Shown piece after piece: positions 1 through 10,374 of a DNA stretch of 64,000 bases. The notes beneath the pieces were generated by a model, which was not told where the DNA came from, did not search any database, and saw only the letters and a list, made by a program, of their open reading frames with translations. A program made the translations under genes and the position numbers. Position 1 is the first letter of the stretch. Every line of letters begins with the position of its first letter. The stretch is taken from positions 2,294,001-2,358,000 of the forward strand of contig NC_082409.1 in assembly GCF_004011695.2 (NCBI RefSeq), given 5' to 3'. The DNA is from Ascochyta rabiei. Lineage: Eukaryota > Ascomycota > Dothideomycetes > Pleosporales > Didymellaceae.

Positions 1-231
1 TATAACGTATAGTGTATAAAATAGGTAAGTTATAATTATTTACTCTACAACCTATTATCTTTCTAAGGTAAGTTCTAGTATATTATTCTATAACTAGTAG
101 TATTAAAAATAGAAAAGTTACTACACTTTAAACTATAACCTATAGTCTCTTCTAGAGTAAGGTACTATACTCTAATAAAAAAATTATAGTTTCTTCTAGG
201 GTAGTTTCTAATACTTTAACCTATAACTTAT
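1..231. other. AT-rich sequence, no gene
   Basis: Very AT-rich, with many TA dinucleotides and no coding pattern in any frame. It looks like RIP-degraded repeat DNA. It lies on the internal side of the LTR fragment that follows but does not resemble the leader of the related element at 59150-59340. Confidence 0.5.
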
Positions 232-545
232 AGTAAACTTAATTAACAAGGTTAAATACAAACTATAAGGGTTGTGTTTCTACTAACTATATACTAAGGA
301 GATACAGTGCTTATTAATAAGTAACTAGAGTTAGTCTTATAAAATACTTAAGGGTGCTTATAGTCAAGTATATTGTACTATGCTTATTAATAAGCAGTTA
401 CGTGTGTTATGCTTGTTAACAAGCAGTTACGTAACAACCCTTTCTGTTCTGTCCTTCTCCACTGTTTGTTCCTTCAGGGCGGAGTTAGGGGTCTTGGTTG
501 GTTAGTACTTATGTTTGTGCCGTGCCCTAGCACAGGATCGTAACA
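232..545 (-). mobile_element. LTR-and-leader fragment of the right-edge Gypsy family
   Basis: The reverse complement starts TGTTACGATCCTGTG at 545 and follows the LTR at 58837-59147, including the GTTTGTGTTTAACC stretch and the paired palindromes. Those palindromes read TGCTTATTAATAAGCA (381-396) and TGCTTGTTAACAAGCA (410-425) here, against TGCTCG..CGAGCA in the right-edge copy, so the difference is C-to-T and G-to-A. Similarity ends near 232. It is either a solo or truncated LTR, or the edge of an element whose interior is unrecognisable. Confidence 0.7.
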
Positions 546-1190
546 CCTACCTTTAACTTAACAAGCATTACTATAACTGGATTTTGAGTTAAAGCTATTA
601 CAACAGAAGAGTAGGAACACAAACTAGACACCTACACAGCTAAAGTAATTCTAAGGAAAATAAGCACTTATACAACAGAATACTAGCTAAAACTTATAAA
701 CAAGATAAAACTACTAAAAAATAATAAGAGAGAGGTGGCTAGTGCCTATTACCAGCTAAAACTAGGATATAGATATAATAAAGTATACCTACACAATATA
801 TAGAAGGTATATAATAACAGATGTATCTGCAGCTACATATAAACAACACAACACCTCCTACTAAGCTGTAGAGAATACAAAAATTTAAGGAAAACAGTGC
901 AGGATAGCCTATAAGGTTAAATGCTTTTAATAACTCTAATACTACACACAAACTAAGGAATTCTAGCTACTCTAGCTTTTATATCAGAGACTAAAGTAGG
1001 CAAACGTAAGTGGTACCTACAACAAACAGCAGACACCTAAAATGTTCTGTTTACCTCTTAGAGCATAGGCTCTCACTATAGGACTACAAACACATATTTA
1101 CTATCCCCTTACATAAACACGCTCCTTAAATTACTAGAGTAGCTTAACTACTCTCATTTTATATAGTCTTAGACTCACACAGGACGTTAA
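546..1190. other. AT-rich spacer, no gene
   Basis: No coding pattern, RNA gene or known repeat recognised. The reading frames here are low-complexity and bounded by TA-rich stops. Composition becomes less AT-rich towards the P450 relic. Confidence 0.5.
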
Positions 1191-1193
1191 ACT

Positions 1194-1247
<54 letters not shown>
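1194..1247 (+). repeat. (AATC)n microsatellite
   Basis: About 13 perfect tandem AATC units directly upstream of the P450 start at 1298, so in its presumed promoter or 5' leader. The uninterrupted repeat contrasts with the mutated DNA on its left. Confidence 0.95.
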
Positions 1248-1297
1248 CACCCGCAATCAAGCATCACGAGTACACCAAAATCTTCCTAATTAAATCA

Positions 1298-2882
1298 ATG
1301 CTTGTTACTCTGGCTGTCGCACCTTTTTATGTTGTTCTTCCAGTGGCTGTTATATTGTATTAGATCATCTAAACTCTGTACTCGCGCTTCTTTTATCCTT
1401 TATCAAAATATCCTAGTCCGTTTCTCGCCTTAATATCGCGGGCACAAATAGTATTCCAAGTCGCTGGAGCTCACGTGGAGGAAATTTAGAGAGAGTTGCA
1501 TGCCAAATTTGGTACCAAAACCGTGCGGTGCAGTCTGGTATTCTTTTGCTAATAGTCTAAAGTCCCATCATCTGCCTTGCACCAAACAAGGCCGCTATCG
1601 CTAATCCCACTGCAATCAAGACCATCTACTCTATCTCTTATGGTTTTACAAAGGTGTATAGTGTTCACCTGTTAGGTCAGGAACTATAATATTAAAAAGC
1701 CACAACAACTAATCCAATTCTTCAGACTGACTTTTACCTGTTATTCCGTCCTTCCTTTGCCAGGGACCCTGATCTCTGGCGAACTCTTCTTTAGCTGCAT
1801 GTTCGTGTTTATAGCGCAAGCTGCTGACTATTGCGGCTATATTACAGCCCTTAACTACCTCCTCCTAATGCTGACAACAGCGTACGTCATGCCCTCCTAC
1901 ACCCAGCCGTTTTTCTTAACAGGCGGTGCAATCCCCTGTGCATTCTTAAAGCCCTTATAAGCCTCAAGAATGTTAAAACAGCAGCAAAGGATGCTGTCAC
2001 TGAGCGATCCGCACTATTAAAGAAGGGAGAGGCTGATAGAAAGGACAATATTTTAAACAGTCTGTTTGAAGTTATAGAGACTAAAGGCGAGAAGGTTAAT
2101 TTTGGCCTTACTGAGATTAGAGTAGAGGTCTACGTTGCGCTGTAAGTCTTATAGTACCTAAACATCTTGTTAGAAACAAGGATTTTGTACTAACCTTTCT
2201 GTTGCTTCAGTTTCGCAGGCTCAGACACTACTGCAGGAGTCATTTCGTCTACTGTGTATCACCTTATGCGCTCGCCTAGCGCGTACAAGAAACTAACACA
2301 TAAGATTAATAACGCTTCAGCATCTAGCCAGCTTTCTTATCTGCTTATTAGATACAATAAAGCTATTAAGCTCCCATATCTAGACGCATGCTGCAAAGAA
2401 GGGATACGTCTTCACCTAAGCGTTGCTTTAACAGTGCCACGCAATAGGCTGGCTCGTGGCTGCCAAATATCTAGGGAGTTCTTCCCTGCAGGAACAAGGA
2501 TAGGCATCAACGCCGCTGTGATACACTGTAATCAAGATATCTTTAGGCATAACACAGATGACTTCGTTCCTAAGCAATGGCTCTGTGCAGACACTACAAT
2601 TATAAATAGACATATGTTTCAAATTAGCAGAGAAGCCTAGACTTGTGTGGGGAAGAGTGTGCGTATGTGGCCCTACTCGCAAGTGCTACCACTAATACTC
2701 CTGTAAAGATTTCCCTTTGTGAAATATACAAAATTGTACCACAAATTCTCTATACTTACTATCTCTCACTCGTTGATAGCGCGCACGATTGGGAGACACA
2801 TAAGCATTGGTTCTACAAAACACGTGGTTTAAATACAAAAGTGCAAGTACGCAACGTGGATGAGGTTATATCTAATATGTAA
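1298..2882 (+). pseudogene. Cytochrome P450 pseudogene (fungal microsomal type)
   Basis: Relic of a haem-thiolate monooxygenase of the ER membrane. The ATG at 1298 opens a hydrophobic anchor (MLVTLAVAPFYVV), followed by YSRFFYPLSKYPSPFLA, the usual proline-rich hinge. APNKAAIANPTAIKTIYS follows near 1590-1640 in another frame, then GFTK. An intron at 1654-1725 precedes TDFYLLF. The I-helix LFAGSDTTAG is split by a clean intron (2142-2210, branch TACTAAC at 2188). Then come ExxR (KEGIRLH), FVPKQW (family FxPxRW) and the haem loop TCVGKS, preceded by an in-frame TAG at 2638-2640. Another likely intron (2659-2708) leads to ISLCEIYKIVPQIL and a stop at 2880-2882. Damage: stops in the anchor region, a frame jump near 1950, and roughly 90 residues (helices C-E) missing near 1790. 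The TF relic lies tail to tail about 130 bp away. Family assignment is secure; subfamily and substrate are unknown. Confidence 0.88.
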
Positions 2883-3011
2883 GGGTACTAACTAAAGGTG
2901 GATTTTAATTTAGAGAACATAGTCACATAAGCCCTATAGGTCCTTAAAAACCTTTTAATAATCCCATGTGTTGTTAAAATCTCTTTCTAAAGTAGTTTTT
3001 ATTCTTCGATC

Positions 3012-5407
3012 ACTCTACTTAAACACTATTAGCCGCTAGCCAACTGTGCTGTGTTGTGTCGCTATCCATAATCGAAACAATGGTTCCACTCCTCAACTCG
3101 GTGATCAGCCTTCGTGCCTCAATCATATCGTCATACCTAACATTACTAACAATTTCTGAGATTTAACTGCTTTAGTTATAGTTCCACATGTATATCTTCT
3201 TTAGTGTTAAATATACAATCAGCCAGTATTCAGGTGCGTATCTTATAAACCTAATGCGCTGCCACATTATTAACAAATCACTGTCCCTCCCTAAAGGATT
3301 CACTAACTCCGCATCTCTAGTTTCTAACGGCTATAATTGCTGCCAATTCCGCAATCTATTAGTGATTAGCGCTAATCGTACCATATCTAGCGCAGTAATT
3401 GCGCAAGTTTTAAGGCTGTATACCTGCAAATACAGTACGTAGATAATAGTAAACATGTTAAGAACGCTCAGTTAAGCAAAGGCGCGATAGATAGTTGGAT
3501 TTGCTATGGTCGCATTATCACACAGTGCGTTGACAGCAGACAAGATAGTAAGGTTTGTCGCATCGACACCCACTCTTTTGCGCCAGGCCTTAAGTTTAAT
3601 AAAGCACTCTTCTTTTAAAGAAGCTTGAAAACAGGATTCTGGGGACGAAATCCCGATAACTAAGTCGGAAAGAGCCAGGCGGGGTACATGGCGGAAGAAC
3701 AGGGCGTAACTTGCGTCAATATTGCAGATATAGGAACAGATACTATTAAATCCAATCAGCGTTAGAATGTTATTGTGCTAGGTTAACCTATACCAAATGA
3801 GTGACTCCCAGAGAATATACTCCTCCCAGTCGAAATCAGCTAGATGAGATGTATCAACTTGCTTTAGTGATGCCTAATCTAGTCCTATGTCTCGTGCTAG
3901 CTAAATCATTATCAGTAGGTCGTTAATTATTGATCGGAAACACTGACATAAACGAGGTCGTTGAAACGTTGCTGCAGAACGCGTTTTTTACTCTGCTTAC
4001 TTCCCTCCCACGTTTGGTACACACAGACACAGTAAGCAGCCTAGAGAAGCTGCAAATGTGTGCTCCGACGTTGGGTAGTTGTTGAATCTCGCCATGCGTT
4101 CGAAATGTCATGTTCATAGAAAGCATCATCACTGAAAACAAGGTCTTCAACTAAGTCGAACCAGACCTGGGCTGAGGCATGATCGCGCTCTTCTAGCAAC
4201 AAGCAGGCACCAACAAGAGCTATTACAGCTATTAACTCTGTAGACTTCTCTTTCATTTTGAAAGTTGGCGCATGTATTGTGGGCCAGTTAGGATACCAGA
4301 AAGACCAGAAGAGTGCCAGGAATTTTTGTAGATTTTTTGGATTAAAGAATGCGTAACAGAGAGCCTCTATAAGAGGTGACCAGGCCATATCAGCAGGACC
4401 ACAGTAATAATGATTTGTCGCTGTCTCTCAGATTTAATGGACGATCTTGTATATAACAGGCAGTAACACAACTAGATCTACTACGTTCTCGTTATTTTGC
4501 ACTAGTGCATTTCGGGTGATGTTAATCCAGTAGGTCGCCGCATTCGACATTCCTTCTCTCAGAGCTGAAAGATTCTCACCCAGGTTCGCCTTAAGCGGGT
4601 CTGATGTAATAGAGAGTCTCTGCTGTTCGGTGCCACACCCAAATGATTCAACAAATCCAGTCGCCTTAGTGAAATGGTTGAGGAAGGGGAACTGGATTAA
4701 CACGTTGATGTTGAGTTGTGTTAGGTGTTGGCAAAGTAGGGCTATAATATCGTGTTCAATTAACAATAAATTAGGGCTTATCTAGGAGCCAAGTTGAATG
4801 TAAGAATCTAGATTGAGCTAGGAAGATAGTAGCGTTAATCCTGTCCCATAATCGAAGCCGGCCATAGGGGAGTCTGAATGATGGTTAGTGTTATCTAAAG
4901 TCTGGAATACTGACTTGTATACGTGCATATCAAAGTCTTTATTAATGTTGCCGCGAGGTATTACTAGGTCGTCACTAATACGGCAGTCCACTGTGCTGTT
5001 AGTCTCTGTGTTAAAAGCATCGATATCATCAATAAAGGAATTAGCGTTGTCTGCCTAATTAAGTCTACTCTCTTGCGGTTAACTATACTTGCAGAATTAA
5101 TTTTGTGAAGCATATGGCGCGCATGGTTGTAAGGAAGTACAAGCTCTCTTTAACTGATGGCATTGGTCGCAGGCACGGATTTTGGGTCCTCTAGTTTTGG
5201 TCTTAATCGTCGGAATGGAAAGGTTGCGAGCCCTTCGAACACCACACAAGTTCCAGTGTCGTTTTAATGCATCGCTGGGTTCATAAGTTAGGAATCGGTT
5301 GCTACAGATCGGCGATTTGATGTCCACTCTGCTGAGAGGGGAGCGTACCTCCTGGCTAATCTACAGAAGCAAAAGATGCAGACGCGAGACCTCCTTGTGC
5401 TTTCCAT
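3012..5407 (-). pseudogene. Fungal transcription factor pseudogene (C2H2 + Zn2Cys6 + Fungal_trans)
   Basis: Relic of a nuclear regulator. Near 5240-5310 a degenerate C2H2-type finger is visible (C-SN-R-FLT-Y..L-KR-H-WNL-C). It is followed by a Zn(II)2Cys6 cluster, ACDQCHQLKRAC..PC..Y..C, with spacing C-x2-C-x6-C-x5-C-x2-Y-x6-C; the fifth Cys is now Tyr, a TGC-to-TAC change. The middle region contains FPFLNHFTKATGFVESFGCG (about 4690). The Fungal_trans domain follows: FFNPKNLQKFLALFW, then IGFNSI, ALFFRHVPRLALSDL and ESCFQASL between 4390 and 3580. The tail includes RYAPEYWLIVYLTL and RYDDMIEARRLITEL, ending near 3012. Several TAG/TAA codons and one or two frame shifts break it. The start at 5407 is uncertain because a frame shift separates it from the finger region. 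Its position beside the P450 suggests a former pathway regulator (inference). Confidence 0.85.
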
Positions 5408-5535
5408 GTCAACGCTGCAGGGGTTTGATTGGATACTGCAGAAAAGTAATAGCACTTACTGCATTTGAACGAATTCCTGAACGCCGAAGGGAGGGGACCT
5501 TAGGAAGGTGCGGAAAGCGTGGGATCTACGCGCTA

Positions 5536-5587
5536 CCGTGTCCGTGCGCGTGATGCACAGATTCGCGTGACGCCCTGCTAATCGCCT
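5536..5587 (+). repeat. Extra pogo-A terminal repeat fragment
   Basis: After a TA at 5534-5535 the sequence reads CCGTGTCCGTGCGCGTGATG, a second copy of the end of element A1, which begins 54 bp further on. It resembles the A2 5' end (7721) more than that of A1. It is probably a leftover terminus of another A-family insertion. Confidence 0.6.
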
Positions 5588-5589
5588 TA

Positions 5590-7718
5590 CCGTGTCTGTG
5601 CGCGCAACAACCGGAGTCGCGCAACAACCGAAAACCACCTTAACGCTCAAAATTAGATAAGGCTATAGAGCCACCTACAACAGCTATTATTTTGTGATTT
5701 TGTAGTGTAGTACTAATTAATTACTTGCGAAAAAGATGTACTATTTAAATTTGGCTGGTAACTTAACGTTGCGGCCACGTGATGTGGTTTTGAGTAGGGG
5801 AGCTGGGGACGGCGATAGGGGACTACAACCACTAACATCATCCCCAGGACCACGTTTTTAACGCTTTTTTGGCTAGGTTACTTATAAAGCTTTCTTTTTA
5901 CCCTTTTAAGGTAATTGTATAGCTTTTGCAGCGTTAAGCTCTTGTTATTAACGCTGCTTTTTAGCCTCCTGTTTAGCCTTCTAATTTACTGCATTAGCCT
6001 TCTCCTTCTTACGCACCACCTTAGCTGCCTCTTACGCCACACGCCTCTCCTCCTTCTCCTTCTTCTTAACCAGCTTCTTGGCAGCTGCTACTTCCTTACT
6101 AGTAGCTTTTCTAAGCTTCTCCTCCTTCTTCTTACGTTGTCTGACTCGCTTACAGAAGCGTGCTTTGTTAACCTTTCTAGGTAACCAGAACACTGCACCA
6201 CTATGGTACTCCTGCCGTTGCTGCAAGTCTAAGGTTTTGCTCTTCTTTTTGTGCTTCTTCTGCGTCTTTAGAGTCTTTTTAAGGCCATCTATCTTATGCT
6301 AGAGGAGTGAGGTTTTAACTAAGATGTGGTGGATCAATCGTCTTATCTTTTTAACGTTACTCTTACTCTAGTTTTTAACCACACGCCGCAACAACATCTC
6401 TATTTTAAGCTAATCCTTGTTGCTATAAACAGACAATAAGGACCTATCTAAATCTAAGCTCTCTAGTGTTTTAACAAAGCAGTGGAGGATAACGTTAGGA
6501 TTAAGTAGATAGATACCTGTTGCCTTAAAGGACTTAAGTATTAGCTTTTTAGTGAAGCTACACATCCACGCTGGCCAGAATAGGCAGAAGAAGTCTGCTC
6601 TAGTAATAGGTGCGTTGTTTTAAGCCTTATAGATGTGTGTTGTAACTGCTTTTAAGTACGCTGTTAATAGAGGCTTAAACAGTACTATATTAAGCAGCTA
6701 GAGCGTTTAGGTTAAGTAAGGGGGAAGGACAGCTAGGAGGATCTTGTAGTTATTACAGTACTTAATAAAGTCTATTGTTACGTAGGATCTGTGGCTATCT
6801 AGTATTAAAAGCCTCTACTTTCTTTGTGCTTTCTCCTTAGTGTAGCAATTAAACACCTGCTTAAGCTAGGCAAGGCCTATATCCCTATTTGTCTACCCTA
6901 AGAAAGATAATATAACTATTATAGAGTGTTTTCCTAGCTTAATTTTAGCTACCTAGTCTAATTTAATGCTGGCGTTAGCTAACTTATAGATGATGCCTAG
7001 TAGTAGTACTGTCCTATTACTACACACACACGCTATAAGCGTCTGCTAAGCTTAGTTACTATCCTAGATAGTTGTTTTAATCTCTTCCTTTATCCGCATA
7101 CACTTGCTAAACACGTGTTTTATCCTGCCTGTAATACTAATTATAAAGCCCTTCTTATCTATATTGTATGTGTAGCAACCCTTAATAGAGTATTTAGAGA
7201 TTTTGTGCTGTAGCAGGTTAAAGTAGAGCGTATATTTATTGTAGGAATCAGCGTTATAACGTAGTTAATCCATCCTAGTAGAGTAACGCAAGATGAGATA
7301 GATAGAGTACTTGTTGATAAAGCAGGTAACCCAGCTCTCACTAACTGGATTTTAAGCCACTAGCGACGCAAAATTCTGGATTATCTCTCTAGTAGGTGGT
7401 AAGTAATAAGTACTAAGCAACTCTATGTACTTTACAAGCTCTATCTCCTGTTGTGGCGTTAAACGTTGCTGGTTAATGTCCTTAGTCTCCTAGGAGTCCT
7501 AAACGTGCTTGTGTCTCTAAGCTAGAGTTACGCAGTTAACGCCAAACCTAGTAGCAAAATGCTGATACACAAGTTTTTTGCCTGGTTTTAGCGCATCAAT
7601 TGCTGCAAGCGCTTTGTTAATAGCTGCTATAGTTGTTAAGTTACAACGCGTTAAAGTATGGTGTAGTTGTAATGATTCGGTTGTTGCGTGACTCCGGTCG
7701 TTGCGCGTACGGACACGG
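5590..7718 (-). mobile_element. Fot1/pogo-like DNA transposon A1
   Basis: A 2129-bp element between TA target dinucleotides (5588-5589 and 7719-7720). The ends are inverted repeats: 5590 onward (CCGTGTCTGTGCGCGCAACA) matches the reverse complement of 7718 downward (CCGTGTCCGTACGCGCAACG), extending over about 45 bp through GGAGTC.CGCAACAACCGA. The transposase lies on the minus strand. A1 directly abuts A2 in the same orientation, sharing the TA at 7719-7720. Confidence 0.8.
5905..7640 (-). pseudogene. Pogo/Fot1-type DDE transposase pseudogene (A1)
   Basis: Cut-and-paste transposase relic. A helix-turn-helix (psq-type) starts it: INKALAAIDALKPGKKLVYQ then FATRFGVNCVTLA (about 7620-7510). DDE-domain blocks follow: YNIDKKGFIIS (about 7165), LLILDSHRSYVTIDFI (about 6800) and LLNIVLFKPLLTAYLKAV (about 6690), where the third acidic residue, normally LD(V), is Asn. 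The tail is a Lys/Arg-rich coiled stretch (about 6230-6010), whose antisense strand gives Leu-rich spurious frames. Many in-frame TAG/TAA codons at former Gln codons mark it as dead. Confidence 0.85.
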
Positions 7719-8053
7719 TACCATGTCCGTGCGCGTAATGCACGCCAACACCAAATCACACCAAAACAGGGTGAGGTTATTGAGCCACCCACAACAGCTA
7801 TTATCACAAGAAACTAAGGTGTAGCAGTAATTAATTGCTTACAAAGAAGATGTACTATTTGAATTTTGCTAGTAGTCTGACGTTGTGGCCACGTGCCATA
7901 GTTTTAGGTAGAGGAGATAGGGGCTGCGCCGCAGGACTATTATCACCAACATTACTATTTTAACTACGTTATTAACACTTTTTTTAGCTAGGTAACTTAT
8001 AAAGCTTTTTTCTTACCCTTTTAGGATAGTTATATAGCTTTTGCAATATTATA

Positions 8054-8487
8054 ACGTACTCCACGGTCGAGCGGATCACACGATCGAGCGGATCACTCAA
8101 AACCCCACCAAAATTGCCTAAAACCACAACCCTTTATCTCAACAACCACGCAATAAAATCTTCTAAAATTTTCAGGACAGGGCTGCACTAATATAAATAA
8201 GAGTATTTAAAAGTCTTAGAGTGCTAGAATCTATAACACAGACGTTATTAAGCGATTACTGTTTCACAGGGGTGTTTAGCACTATTTGCAGGCTATTTCT
8301 ATAACTATTATAGCTATAAAGCTGAAATCTAGATATGTACTTACCAATAACTATGCAATACTATTCTGAGATTTTAAGAAGATTTTATTGCGTGGTTGTT
8401 GAAATAAAGGGTTGTAGTTTTGGACAATTTTGGTGGGGTTTTGAGTGATCCGCTCGATCGTGTGATCCGCTCGACCGTGGAGTACGT
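8054..8487. mobile_element. 434-bp MITE with long terminal inverted repeats
   Basis: Flanked by TA (8052-8053, 8488-8489). It begins ACGTACTCCACGGTCGAGCG and ends with the reverse complement. The inverted repeats extend for about 120 bp, through CCACGCAATAAAATCTTCT and its mirror near 8370. There is no coding capacity. The outer ends ACGTACTCCACGG and GAGCGGATCA match those of B1 and B2, so a B-family transposase could have mobilised it (inference). Confidence 0.88.
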
Positions 8488-8507
8488 TACTCTTATTATT
8501 AATGTTA

Positions 8508-10374
8508 ACGTACTCCACGGGTAAGCGGATCAAACGGGTGAGCGGATCACTCTGCCAAGACCACACCAAACCTCCACCTTACCACGCAATGCCTCAACAA
8601 CAACATTAATCTACGCCCTTAAGAGAAGCTGCGATACAGCTTGCGCTCCAGGCAATTAAACAAGACGCGACGCTTACCCTGTGACGCGCTGCAGCTATAT
8701 ATAACGCGCCTTACAGCACACTACACACTTAATACACAGGACGACCTACACAAGCTAATTATACGCCAGTTCAACAGATTATAGACCAGACTAAGGAGGA
8801 CGTGATTGCTGAGTACATCCTTAAGCTAGATGCACGAGGATTTGCCCCTTAGCTAGCTGCTGTAGCTGATATAGCTAATTCTTTGCGTGCTGAGCGCAAT
8901 TTAGGCTATGTTAGCATAAACTAGCCTAACACGTTTGTTAAGCGCTGCCCTAACCTTAAAGTAAGGTTTAATCGCAAGTACAACTACAAGAGAGCCCTCT
9001 GTAAGGATCTAGAGATTATTAGGGGCTGGTTTAGGCTTGTAGCAAATGTTAAAGCTAAGTATAGCATCTAGGACAATAACACGTATAACTTTAATAAGAC
9101 AGGCTTTATAATAGGCCAGATATTGACAGGAGCAGTTGTTACAGGCTTAGAGCGTCAAGGACGGCTAAAGGCAGTGCAGCAGGGCAATTAAGAGTGGACA
9201 ACGGTCATACAGGGCATTAATGGCACAGGGTGGGCTATTCTACCCTTTATTATCTTCAAAGGCTGCAACTACCTCTCTGCCTGGTACAAAGAGGACAATC
9301 TGCCCCATGACTGGGTTATTAGAGTCTCTGAGAACGGATGGACTACTAACAAGCTTGGTCTGGACTGGTTAAAGCACTTTGATGCCTATACAAAGACGCG
9401 CACCTAAGAAGTGCACTCACTAGCTGCTCCTTATTAACGGCCACGAGAGCTACAACTCCCTTAACTTCTAACAATACTGTAAGGAAGCAAAGATTGTTAC
9501 ACTGTGTATGCCTCTACACTCATCTCACCTCTTACAACCACTAGATGTAGGTTGTTTTGCCCCTCTGAAGAAGGCATATAGGCGCCAAGCTAAGAATCTT
9601 ATGTGCAACTACATTACTTATATTACTAAAACTAAGTTCCTACTATGCTTTATAGACGCCTATAAGGAGACATTTACTTCTAGCAATATCTAAGGAGGCT
9701 TCTAAGGCGCTGGAATAGTCCCCCTTGACCTAGAACGGGTCATAATGGGTCTTAATGTCCGCCTACGTACCCTACCGCTACCTACTGTAGAAGATGAGCC
9801 CTGGCAGTCCCAAACCCCAAGCACTACCCTGCAATTAGGGTCGCAATTAACGCTGGTTTAAGAGAGGATTTAAAGGCATGCAAGCAGCTCACCAACTTTA
9901 ATAGTTAAGGCCTTTAAAAAGCTTGCTAAAGGCGCAGCTATAGTAGCGCATAAGCTGGTGTTGGCTTAAAGGGAGATTACTAGGCTTCAAGCAGCAAATA
10001 AGGCTGCCACGCGACGTAAATTGCATAAAAGAAAGCAATTACAGCAGGAGGGAGTCCTAACAGCTAAGGAAGGCCTTTAATTAACTACTCTAACTGAGTT
10101 TGGGGCGCGTGGTAATGGTAAGAAGGCAAAGAAGCGAGTGCGCGCTAAAGGAGGGGAAGTAACCCAAAGACGCTGTACAAAGTGCTACAATGTTAGACAT
10201 AACTTACGTACATGTAAGAAGGCTGTAGAAGATGTTTCTAAATAATATTATGTACTGCACTACTGTATACAAGGCTAAAGTGGGCTAATGCGAGCTATAA
10301 TAGGGTAGAGATTTGGTGTGGTCTTTGCAGAGTGATCCGCTCACCCGTTTGATCCGCTCACCCGTGGAGTACGT
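8508..10374 (+). mobile_element. Fot1/pogo-like DNA transposon B1
   Basis: A 1867-bp element with TA duplications at 8506-8507 and 10375-10376 and terminal inverted repeats starting ACGTACTCCACGGGT. Each end carries two copies of a GAGCGGATCA sub-motif separated by AACGGGT. It is inserted into A2, 18 bp from the MITE. It is less RIP-mutated than its sister B2. Confidence 0.92.
8589..10245 (+). pseudogene. Pogo/Fot1-type transposase pseudogene (B1)
   Basis: About 550 codons from ATG 8589 to TAA 10243-10245. Blocks in order: an N-terminal HTH (AAIQLALQAIKQDATLTL), EYILKLDARGF, CPNLKVRFNRKYNYKRA, YNFNKTGFIIGQI (catalytic Asp now Asn and the following Glu now Lys), WAILPFIIFKG, LLINGHESY (second Asp now Asn), LQPLDVGCFAPLKKAYRRQ (third Asp kept) and a C-terminal zinc knuckle C-TK-C-...-H-NLRT-C near 10170-10215. 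In-frame stops sit at former Gln/Trp codons, and an indel near 9415 relative to B2 shifts the frame. The longest open piece is 9508-9693. Confidence 0.88.

Noticed and set aside
739..951. 70-residue minus-strand ORF
   Set aside because: Cys/Tyr/Ile-rich translation of AT-rich repeat DNA, with no start context, motif or neighbour.
3188..3442. 84-residue plus-strand ORF
   Set aside because: Antisense to the C-terminal part of the transcription-factor relic, whose minus-strand frame is clearly the coding one.
5407..5560. A separate small gene between the regulator and element A1
   Set aside because: Frames here are short and conflicting; the stretch is better explained as promoter and 5' region of the regulator plus transposon terminus.
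5915..6302. Leu-rich plus-strand ORFs resembling membrane proteins
   Set aside because: They are the complement of the Lys/Arg-rich tail of the A1 transposase on the minus strand.
7633..7824. 63-residue plus-strand ORF
   Set aside because: Spans the A1/A2 terminal-repeat junction; no coding support.
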